From: Bacteroidota bacterium
GTDB lineage: Bacteria > Bacteroidota > Bacteroidia > B-17B0 > Aurantibacillaceae
Reading direction: 5' to 3'
DNA: 64,000 bases
Assembly: GCA_021155905.1 (NCBI GenBank)
Contig: JAJNBG010000010.1
Span: forward strand, 97,073 to 161,072
How positions within the stretch are numbered: the first letter of the stretch is position 1; every line of letters starts with the position of its first letter. A model generated the notes under the pieces. It was not told where the DNA came from. It made no database searches and worked only from the letters and a program-made list of their open reading frames with translations. Positions 16,562 to 23,683 of this stretch are shown piece by piece. The position numbers were made by a program, and so were the translations under genes.

Positions 16562-17836
16562 TTAATTAGCGGGCAATAATTTTGCTTTGCATTCTCCAAA
16601 ACCAATACGCACTTTGTCATTCTGACAATATCCTCTCATAATCACAGTGTCGTTATCATTGATGAATTTGCGTTCAGTCCCATCATTCAATTTCAAAGGT
16701 TTTGTACCTTTCCAGCTAAGTTCCATCATACTGCCATATTCAGAAGGGTCAGGTCCGCTGATAGTTCCGCTTCCCATTAAATCACCTACATTCACATTAC
16801 AGCCGTTTACAGTATGATGCGCTAATTGTTGTTCCATGGTCCAGTACATGTATTTGTAATTGGAACGGCAAACCACTGTTTCTTCCTTATTTTCCGGTTG
16901 GATAGCAACTTCCAGTTTTATATCCACATTTTTATTTCCTTTATATTCCAGGTAAGGAAATACTTTTGGATCCTGCAAGTAACCTTCAGTACGGTATGGC
17001 TCCAGGGCATCAAGGGTAACGATCCACGGAGAAACAGTGGATGCAAAATTCTTCGAAAGAAATGGTCCCAGCGGCACATATTCCCAGGTCTGAATATCCC
17101 GCGCACTCCAGTCGTTAAATAACACCATTCCGAAAATATAATCGTCCGCTTGTTCCGTACTGATACTTTCTCCTGATTCAGTGGATTTACCAATGATGTA
17201 AGCTGTTTCTAATTCAAAATCCAATAGTTTACAAGGGCCAAACGTCGGTACTTCTGCGTCCGCCGGTTTCATTTGTCCTTTCGGTCTGTGAAAATTGGTC
17301 CCGCTAACCATGATGCTGCTGGCCCTGCCATGGTAACCCACAGGAATATATTTCCAGTTTGGCATCAGGGCATTCTTTGGATCACGGATCATAGTACCAA
17401 TATTAGTAGCATGATCAAGACTGCTGTAAAAATCAGTGTAATCGCCAACTCTAACCGGCAAAAGCAGTTTTACAGAAGATTGCAGTTTAAAAATTTGGTT
17501 AAATATCTCTTTCTTATCCTGTAATTCCTTGTTGGTACCGTCCAATAAAACAGATAATCGATCCCTTAGTGCACGCGTAGTTGTTTTGCCTAATTCAATA
17601 AAATCATTCAGGGAAGAACGGTTAAAAATTTCTTTGTTAAGGTTCAAAGAGGAAAAGAATCCACAATTCGCTAATTCATATAGATCAATGATGTAGTTTC
17701 CAATTGCCGAGCAGGCATGATGGTTCACTTGATTATCTGAGTAAATTCCAAAAGGTAAATTCTGAATAGGAAAATCAGAATTTTTTTCGACGTCGATCCA
17801 TGATGAAAGTGCTGGATTATTGGCTTTTATGGTCAT
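16562..17836 (-). CDS. fahA: Fumarylacetoacetase
   Basis: Last enzyme of tyrosine degradation, hydrolysing fumarylacetoacetate to fumarate and acetoacetate. 424 aa, the usual length. Seen: an N-terminal SH3-like domain (about 1-120) and a C-terminal FAH domain with YTDFYSSLDHATNIG near 134-148, GYHGRASS near 169, DFELETAYIIGKS near 207, DWSARDIQ.WEYVPLGPFLSKNF near 243-266, and metal-binding Glu/Asp residues among them. It is alone on its strand, with no other tyrosine catabolic gene adjacent. It is convergent with the small lipoprotein and divergent from the gene at 17945. Confidence 0.95.
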   Translation of the reverse strand: MTIKANNPALSSWIDVEKNSDFPIQNLPFGIYSDNQVNHHACSAIGNYIIDLYELANCGFFSSLNLNKEIFNRSSLNDFIELGKTTTRALRDRLSVLLDGTNKELQDKKEIFNQIFKLQSSVKLLLPVRVGDYTDFYSSLDHATNIGTMIRDPKNALMPNWKYIPVGYHGRASSIMVSGTNFHRPKGQMKPADAEVPTFGPCKLLDFELETAYIIGKSTESGESISTEQADDYIFGMVLFNDWSARDIQTWEYVPLGPFLSKNFASTVSPWIVTLDALEPYRTEGYLQDPKVFPYLEYKGNKNVDIKLEVAIQPENKEETVVCRSNYKYMYWTMEQQLAHHTVNGCNVNVGDLMGSGTISGPDPSEYGSMMELSWKGTKPLKLNDGTERKFINDNDTVIMRGYCQNDKVRIGFGECKAKLLPAN

Positions 17837-17944
17837 AATATGTTAGTTAAAAAACGAAAAAGAGATGATTTTTAATTTATTAGTTTTTATTTTTAGCAAA
17901 ATATAAATTTTAACCGATACAAGGCAAAAATATACATTATTGGC

Positions 17945-18619
17945 ATGCAATTTAAGAAACTTATTCTTCTTTTTTTAATTCATATTTCTGCCGGATTGAT
18001 TGGACAAGCCCCCAATGATTTTGCTTTCGTACTGAGTGAAAGAGCCGTTAATAAAGTTTTTATTGCCATTGGAGAGATCAATGGAAAAAGTGCCTATGAA
18101 GTTTTAGGAATTGTTGACGGACATTATAAATGGAAAGTGGTTAATCCTAAAATTAGTTTTAAACCTGATAGCAGTGATTTTACCTGTGACGTCAAAGTGG
18201 AGGTGGGACCGTTCGCATATAAATCCCAGGTGCTTGGCCATGTCAAGATTGGTTATGACAATAAGATGAACCAGATTTCTATAAAAATTGTGGATGCGGT
18301 TTTTGAATTATATACCATGGTGCTAAAAAAGAAAGTTCATATCAAGTACATTCACCTGGAGGAATATTTTAAAGACCCTTTTTTATTTGATGGGCCAAAA
18401 AGTTTTGCTACAGATATGTCTTTTACCATGCCGGATAGTACCGTGAAACAAATTTACGTGCAGCCATCCGATTGTGTGATGAAGGTAATGAAACAGGTGA
18501 TAAAAACATCCTGCGATATCGTAGCACAGGACAAGCCATTTAAAAAAGAAACTAAAGTTACGCCGCCAGTGCAAATTGAGTCGAAAGAAAAGAATACCAC
18601 TATAAAAAACACCCCGTGA
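17945..18619 (+). CDS. Exported protein of unknown function, first gene of an envelope operon
   Basis: 224 aa. Seen: a signal peptide (MQFKKLILLFLIHISAGLIGQ), then a beta-rich body with alternating hydrophobic strands (residues 25-190), and a polar Lys/Thr-rich C-terminal tail. The pattern FAFVLSERAVNKVF...GKSAYEVLG followed by KVEVGPF...V.GHVKIGYD resembles lipid-binding beta proteins only in general appearance; I do not recognise the family. It overlaps the PAP2 gene by 4 bp (GTGA). The run PAP2 then ArnT-like suggests a periplasmic role in envelope lipid or glycan handling. No catalytic motif is visible. Confidence 0.75.
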   Translation: MQFKKLILLFLIHISAGLIGQAPNDFAFVLSERAVNKVFIAIGEINGKSAYEVLGIVDGHYKWKVVNPKISFKPDSSDFTCDVKVEVGPFAYKSQVLGHVKIGYDNKMNQISIKIVDAVFELYTMVLKKKVHIKYIHLEEYFKDPFLFDGPKSFATDMSFTMPDSTVKQIYVQPSDCVMKVMKQVIKTSCDIVAQDKPFKKETKVTPPVQIESKEKNTTIKNTP

Positions 18620-19293
18620 AGCATTTCGTTAAACAACATTTCATTTATATTGCCTTATACCTTTTGCTTTTTATAGTTCTGGGTTACGTCTTGCTCAACA
18701 ATGATAAATTTGATATCCATCGTTGGATCAATAAACATGTGACAAATGATGCAATCGGAGTTTTGTTCAGTTATCTCACCCATATTGGTGATGGGGTATT
18801 TGCAATAGTTCTGGTTATAGTTTTGTTGTTTTTCAGCGTACGTAATGCAATGTATGTGTTACTTTCTTATGTGGGCGCTTCCTTAATGACTACTATTTTA
18901 AAGAATCTCGTTTATTCGGATTACTACAGGCCTTACTTCATGTTCAAGTATTATACCTCTGATAAACTTAACCTGGTCGATGACGTGGAAATTTTGAGTA
19001 AATTTTCCTTTCCAAGTGGACATGCGACTTCAGCCTTTGCGGTATTTTTTTGTTTACTCTTCATGACTAAAAATCATTTTCTGAAATTACTGTACTTTGC
19101 CATGGCATGCGTCGCGGCATTCAGCCGAACCTATTTATCCCAGCACTGGTTGGTGGATATTTATGTAGGATCTTTAATCGGCGTTTCATTTTCGGTATTG
19201 ATGTACCTTTGGTTTTTCAGTAATATAAAATGGGCACATCTGAATATCACTTTACAACAATTTTTAGCACAAAGGAAATCGAACCGTGTTTAG
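18616..19293 (+). CDS. PAP2-family membrane phosphatase
   Basis: 225-aa integral membrane phosphatase. Seen: about five or six membrane helices and the three PAP2 motifs: KNLVYSDYYRP (here eight residues between Lys and RP instead of six), PSGH near 135, and SRTYLSQHWLVD with the catalytic His near 175. The start is GTG at 18616 overlapping the preceding stop; the next gene also starts with GTG inside this one (8-bp overlap). Family members remove phosphate from undecaprenyl pyrophosphate, phosphatidate or lipid A. Pairing with an ArnT-like transferase favours lipid A or a polyprenyl phosphate, but this is inference. The longer K-RP spacing is unusual. Confidence 0.85.
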   Translation: MKHFVKQHFIYIALYLLLFIVLGYVLLNNDKFDIHRWINKHVTNDAIGVLFSYLTHIGDGVFAIVLVIVLLFFSVRNAMYVLLSYVGASLMTTILKNLVYSDYYRPYFMFKYYTSDKLNLVDDVEILSKFSFPSGHATSAFAVFFCLLFMTKNHFLKLLYFAMACVAAFSRTYLSQHWLVDIYVGSLIGVSFSVLMYLWFFSNIKWAHLNITLQQFLAQRKSNRV

Positions 19294-21046
19294 ATTATTA
19301 AATACAGACCTCAAAGCATACGCCTTTATCACGATAATGGCATCTTTGCTTTATATCCCTTTTATTGGCAATATGCCACTGTTCGACTGGGACGAAATCA
19401 ATTTTGCGGAATGTGCACGTGAAATGCTGGTCTCCAATAATTATTCTGATGTGCAGTTGTATTTTCATCCGTTCTGGGAAAAACCTCCTATGTTTATCTG
19501 GTTACAGGCGATGAGCATGAACTTTTTTGGAGTGAATGAATTTTCCGCGCGTTTTCCGAATGCGCTGTGCGGCGTAGTGACGCTGTTAGTGCTTTATCGA
19601 ACTGGTAAAGTATTGAATGATGGTAAATTTGGATTGACCTGGGCCTTTGTGTATGCCTGCACCTTATTGCCACATTTATTTTTCAAAAGCGGAATCATTG
19701 ATCCATGGTTTAATTTATTTATTTACATATCTGTCTACCAGCTGATTCGCCATACCGATAATCCGGTAGGTAATTTCGGGTACCGAACGGCTGTCATCTC
19801 CGGTTTCTTTTTGGGACTGGCATTGCTAACCAAGGGACCTGCCGCTTTGATACTGGTAGGGTTGACCGTGACTGTATTTTTTGCATTGGGAAAATTAAAG
19901 AACATCTCCTCCTTCAAATTTATGGCGACTTTTTTCTTCGCTTTTCTAATCACTGGCCTAAGCTGGTTTGCGGTCATGTATTTAAAAGGCCACGGACAGG
20001 TCATTAAGGAGTTTATCGATTATCAGGTACGGTTATTTAATACCGAAGATAGTGATCATGGCGGCCCGTTTATTTACCACTTTGTGGTGTTGCTGATCGG
20101 ATGTTTTCCTTCTTCTTTGTTTTTAATACTGGCCCATAAAAAATCAATTAGCGATACTCCATTTCAGATGCATTCAAAACGCTGGATGATGAGTTTGTTC
20201 TGGGTGGTATTGATTCTGTTTTCTATTGTACAAACCAAAATTGTTCATTATTCATCCCTGTGTTATTTTCCGTTAACCTATTTGGCCACTTACGCCATCC
20301 AGAAAATCATGGCAGGACAGTATCAATGGAAAAAATGGTTGCATGTGTTCTTTATCTGTATCAGTACTTTGTTGGGAATTGCTTTTATTCTGATTGGATG
20401 TGTTCCATTTTTAAGAAGCTGGCTGATTTCTGCTAACCTGATTGCTGATCCATTCGCATTGGAGAATTTAAAAGCAGATGTGTGTTGGACAGGCTATGAA
20501 TGGCTGATTGGAATCATCTTTTTGGTAATTTCTTTTTTCAGCATTATTAAAATCAGGAGAAGCAGCTTTAAGTTTATTTATCTCCTGTGTTTGGGATCAT
20601 TATTCTCCGTTTATTGTTTAATCATGATCATCGCTCCAAAAATTGAGCAGTACTCACAAAGAGCAGCCATTGAGTTTTATAAGCAATGTGCTTTGCACAA
20701 CTTTAATGTAGAATCGATTGGTTTCAAAAGTTACGCGACTTTATTTTATGGCCAACTGGAACCTTCATTTAAACAGGACGCTTCATTCACCAATTATCTT
20801 AAATTAAAAAGAAAGGTATACGAAGATCAGGGGATCAATGTGGATATCTCCTATGGTTTAATTCGTACTAATTGGATGAAGGATATGCAGACGCCAAAAC
20901 CTTCCTGCTTTGTGGCAAAAGTAAATGATGAAGAAGTGGTAAAAAGAGATTGCCCTTATTTAAAAGAATTATACCGGCAAAATGGCTTCATTTTTTATAT
21001 CAGGGTATTTGACGAAAAATACCGTAGCGGCGATATTTATTATTAA
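19286..21046 (+). CDS. ArnT-like glycosyltransferase (GT39/GT83 superfamily)
   Basis: 586-aa integral membrane protein with about 12 helices followed by a soluble C-terminal domain (about 440-586). Seen: the first periplasmic loop DWDEINFAECARE near 31-43 with the acidic pair expected for catalysis, and HPFWEKPPMFIWLQA near 61-75, both typical of the ArnT/PMT family that moves a sugar from a polyprenyl phosphate donor to lipid A or protein. The start is GTG at 19286 within the PAP2 gene. Its partners suggest lipid A or another envelope lipid as acceptor. The sugar cannot be read from the sequence. Confidence 0.85.
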   Translation: MFRLLNTDLKAYAFITIMASLLYIPFIGNMPLFDWDEINFAECAREMLVSNNYSDVQLYFHPFWEKPPMFIWLQAMSMNFFGVNEFSARFPNALCGVVTLLVLYRTGKVLNDGKFGLTWAFVYACTLLPHLFFKSGIIDPWFNLFIYISVYQLIRHTDNPVGNFGYRTAVISGFFLGLALLTKGPAALILVGLTVTVFFALGKLKNISSFKFMATFFFAFLITGLSWFAVMYLKGHGQVIKEFIDYQVRLFNTEDSDHGGPFIYHFVVLLIGCFPSSLFLILAHKKSISDTPFQMHSKRWMMSLFWVVLILFSIVQTKIVHYSSLCYFPLTYLATYAIQKIMAGQYQWKKWLHVFFICISTLLGIAFILIGCVPFLRSWLISANLIADPFALENLKADVCWTGYEWLIGIIFLVISFFSIIKIRRSSFKFIYLLCLGSLFSVYCLIMIIAPKIEQYSQRAAIEFYKQCALHNFNVESIGFKSYATLFYGQLEPSFKQDASFTNYLKLKRKVYEDQGINVDISYGLIRTNWMKDMQTPKPSCFVAKVNDEEVVKRDCPYLKELYRQNGFIFYIRVFDEKYRSGDIYY

Positions 21047-21058
21047 AAATTTGATGAT

Positions 21059-22075
21059 ATGACAATTGATTTAAGAAGCGATACGGTTACTAAACCTTCG
21101 AGGGGCATGCTGGAGGCCATGATGAGTGCACCAGTTGGAGATGATGTATTTAATGAAGATCCAACCGTTTTGGCATTGGAAGAAAAAACTGCCCGCTTGT
21201 TTGATAAAGAGGCTGCATTGTTTGGCCCGAGTGGAACCATGACGAATCAAATTGCCATTAAATGTCATACGCAACCGGGAGATGAACTGATCTGTGATGT
21301 GAATTCCCATATATATAATTATGAAGGTGGTGGAATCTCTTTTAATTCAGGGGTGCAGGCAAAACTGGTAACGGGTGACAGAGGTAGAATAACTACCAGG
21401 CATATTGAAGATAGTATCAATGCGGATTATGATTGGTTAACCAAAACAACATTGGTTAGCCTGGAAAATACGGTGAACAGGGCAGGAGGGAGCTGTTACG
21501 ACCTGGCTACCATGAAAAATATTAAACAATTTTGTAAGGAAAAGCAATTGGCTTTGCACCTGGATGGAGCCCGTGTATTTAATGCGATTGCCGAAAATAG
21601 TTACTCGGCTGCCGATATCGGTAATCAATTCGATTCGGTTTCTATATGCCTGAGCAAAGGACTAGGAGCACCGGTTGGTTCCTTGTTGTTAGGAACAAAA
21701 GACCTTATAAAAAAAGCGAGACGTCTCCGCAAAGTATTTGGCGGTGGGATGCGACAGGCCGGCTTTTTGGCTGCAGCCGGCATTTATGCGTTAGATTATA
21801 ACCTGGAACGCTTAAAGGATGATCATGTGAAAGCAAAAGTGTTAGGGAATGAGTTAAGTAAATTGCCTTACGTGGAAAGTGTTATGCCTGTGGATACCAA
21901 TATCGTAATTTTTAATCTTACAGATAAATATACTGCTGTTTCTTTCGAAGCTGCATTGCAACCATACGATATCAAACTTGCGGCTTTTGGTAAACAAACC
22001 ATTCGTTTTGTAACTCATCTTGATTTCACAGATGAGATGTTAGCAAAAGTAGTTGAGGTTTTAAGGAAACTGTAA
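21059..22075 (+). CDS. ltaE: Low-specificity L-threonine aldolase
   Basis: PLP enzyme that cleaves L-threonine (and allo-threonine) to glycine and acetaldehyde. 338 aa, the family length. Seen: LRSDTVTKPS at 5-14, PTVLALEEKTA, HLDGARVFNA near 161 with the cofactor-binding Asp, and the PLP lysine in CLSKGLGAPVGS near 199. It starts 12 bp after the ArnT-like gene and may share its transcript, though no functional link is evident. Confidence 0.93.
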   Translation: MTIDLRSDTVTKPSRGMLEAMMSAPVGDDVFNEDPTVLALEEKTARLFDKEAALFGPSGTMTNQIAIKCHTQPGDELICDVNSHIYNYEGGGISFNSGVQAKLVTGDRGRITTRHIEDSINADYDWLTKTTLVSLENTVNRAGGSCYDLATMKNIKQFCKEKQLALHLDGARVFNAIAENSYSAADIGNQFDSVSICLSKGLGAPVGSLLLGTKDLIKKARRLRKVFGGGMRQAGFLAAAGIYALDYNLERLKDDHVKAKVLGNELSKLPYVESVMPVDTNIVIFNLTDKYTAVSFEAALQPYDIKLAAFGKQTIRFVTHLDFTDEMLAKVVEVLRKL

Positions 22076-22085
22076 GACTATGAAA

Positions 22086-22205
22086 TTAATTGCATTGTCC
22101 AAGTAACATCCATAAAAGAAAGAAAACAAGGACTGTTCCTAAACAGCCGCCGCCTATTTTTGATGCTCCGTAGCCTGCCAGTAGACCTCTGAATAAATTG
22201 TTCAT
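22086..22205 (-). CDS. 39-aa Gly-rich single-pass membrane microprotein
   Basis: Seen: ATG at 22205 to TAA at 22086. The N-terminus is MNNLFRGLLAGYGASKIGGG, followed by a hydrophobic helix (about 21-36, C...VFFLLWMLLG) ending in QCN. The arrangement RGL.AGYGA.K.GGGC before a membrane helix recurs in small hypothetical proteins of many Bacteroidota, as I recall the family, which supports a real gene. Function unknown. It is convergent with ltaE. Confidence 0.65.
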   Translation of the reverse strand: MNNLFRGLLAGYGASKIGGGCLGTVLVFFLLWMLLGQCN

Positions 22206-22301
22206 GGTTAAATATTTAGTTCTGATGCAATATACTACTCAGCTTTGAAAGATATGTTACATAATTTAGAGAAAAGAAATGTAAAATGTTGCACGAAAGC
22301 A

Positions 22302-22649
22302 TTAGGCCATTGCAATCGTGTGATCAAATTGAAAAAATTCATAGTAACGGTTAAAAGACCCTAATGCAAACTGGGTAATGGCATTATATTTTGAAGTGAT
22401 GTTATTGGTGCAATAGTTGGCTGTCATGACATACTTTAAATAATTAAAATTATGATTGATTTTAATTTTTAATTTCAATTCTTCATGATTTGAATAATTG
22501 CTTTTTTTATAAGTTTCAGTGAGGTCCTTTACAAGTGAGGCAGCATCCACGAAGGATTTGCCTAGATCGGTATTTCCTATCTTTTTGTAGTCATTACCAA
22601 ATTCAAGTAATTCATTCTTGATTTCTTCAAATTTGTCAAATTGCTTCAT
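22302..22649 (-). CDS. Unknown small helical protein, tandem paralogue A
   Basis: 115 aa, cytosolic by lack of signal peptide, predicted all-helical. The N-terminal half (EEIKNELLEFGNDYKKIGN, residues 8-26, then L.KSF.DAASLVKDLTETY) aligns with the two genes upstream on the same strand. The shared pattern is L/F-E-x-I-x-x-EL-x-x-F-x-x-x-YK, then L-x-x-x-F-x-x-A and a hydrophobic helix ending near a Tyr. The C-terminal halves differ. I do not recognise a family. This copy is the most diverged of the three and lies last in the row. Confidence 0.7.
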   Translation of the reverse strand: MKQFDKFEEIKNELLEFGNDYKKIGNTDLGKSFVDAASLVKDLTETYKKSNYSNHEELKLKIKINHNFNYLKYVMTANYCTNNITSKYNAITQFALGSFNRYYEFFQFDHTIAMA

Positions 22650-22784
22650 AACCCTTTTTTTATACTAAAATATAAAGATTTGGAGCTGATGACATTGCAG
22701 ATTTTTTTACTTTTTAGTAAAAGGTTACTGATCAGCATAATACATTGCACCGAAGGAATGAAAGATATATGATTGTTGCAAGTA

Positions 22785-23099
22785 CTAATGAATCATTTTG
22801 ATAGTGTTTGCATAATTCATGAGGGACCCCAGAATGTAAATACTGGTTTGATCTTTTTGCAGGGAAGATTTCGCCTTTAATACTCTTTGCAAAGAATACA
22901 GTTTCTGCGATACATGCTTGTTCCAGACATCAACCTCATAGCCTTCATAGCCATAGTTGTATACTTTCATAAGGTATTGGATAGCATTCGCTGCATCTTC
23001 AAATTCTGTGCTCAGGCCGATTTCGTTCTGATTTTTATAATTTTTACTGAAGTCGTATAATTCATTCGTGATGGATTCGAGTCGCTGGGTATGTGTCAT
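22785..23099 (-). CDS. Unknown small helical protein, tandem paralogue B
   Basis: 104 aa with no signal peptide or membrane segment. ESITNELYDFSKNYKNQNE (8-26) aligns with the same region of the two neighbours, followed by GLSTEFEDAANAIQYLMKVY. The end is helical and Lys/Gln/Leu-rich. It has a TAATTTTG -7-like box just upstream (minus strand, 23114-23121), so it may be transcribed on its own. Function unknown. Confidence 0.7.
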   Translation of the reverse strand: MTHTQRLESITNELYDFSKNYKNQNEIGLSTEFEDAANAIQYLMKVYNYGYEGYEVDVWNKHVSQKLYSLQRVLKAKSSLQKDQTSIYILGSLMNYANTIKMIH

Positions 23100-23113
23100 A
23101 GAAAGGTTTTTTG

Positions 23114-23121
23114 CAAAATTA
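23114..23121 (-). promoter_or_regulatory. Putative -7 element (TAATTTTG) for paralogue B
   Basis: Matches TAnnTTTG on the minus strand, 14 bp upstream of the start at 23099. No clear -33 box. Confidence 0.35.
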
Positions 23122-23171
23122 GCTAGTGGAATGTAGGATGACTTACATAATTTTTACTATTTCATTTTTTT

Positions 23172-23519
23172 TTATAACAAGCCTGCCTGATAATGGTGTT
23201 GGGTTTTTAGTTCGAGTTCAAAAAAATCGGTGGCAAATAAATAGGTGTTCAATACTTCTTTCGTTAGCGCTTCGCAGTTTATGTCGGGATTGAATTTCAA
23301 AACAGTTTTAAGTGCCATCAGTTTTTGCTGAATTACCTTTGTCAGGACCAGTACTTCTTTTGTTGAATTTTCTTTCGGATAAACATCAATTAAGTCTTGA
23401 ATCAAAATGGCGATTCGAATAAATGACTGGCTGAGCGCAATGTTGTATTGTTCTTTGTATTTTGTGCTGAAATCATAAAGTTCTTTCTTTATAGCTTCAA
23501 GTTTTTCAAGATGAATCAT
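23172..23519 (-). CDS. Unknown small helical protein, tandem paralogue C
   Basis: 115 aa. EAIKKELYDFSTKYKEQYN (8-26), ALSQSFIRIAILIQDLIDVY next, then a helical tail with QQKLMALKTVLKF that also resembles paralogue B (SQKLYSLQRVLKA). B and C are therefore the closer pair. No signal peptide, no catalytic motif. A TAAATTTG -7-like box lies 23 bp upstream. It is first in the row. Confidence 0.7.
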   Translation of the reverse strand: MIHLEKLEAIKKELYDFSTKYKEQYNIALSQSFIRIAILIQDLIDVYPKENSTKEVLVLTKVIQQKLMALKTVLKFNPDINCEALTKEVLNTYLFATDFFELELKTQHHYQAGLL

Positions 23520-23541
23520 TTCGTACTCTAAAATTAAGCCG

Positions 23542-23549
23542 CAAATTTA
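23542..23549 (-). promoter_or_regulatory. Putative -7 element (TAAATTTG) for paralogue C
   Basis: Matches TAnnTTTG on the minus strand, 22 bp before the ATG at 23519. A -33 box is not evident. Confidence 0.4.
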
Positions 23550-23683
23550 AATGATATAAATTGGTTTAGACTTGAATTAATGTTGTATGTTTTTAATCCG
23601 GTGGATTATTATCGAATTCCTATTTCCTTTTTAGTGAGTGACGGTGAAAAAAACCTAATCCCGAGATAAGGAAATTGTTAAAA

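Noticed and set aside
23641..23670. Possible terminator hairpin after the TonB receptor gene
   Set aside because: The stem CCTAATC/GATAAGG has mismatches and no firm T run, so it is not supported.
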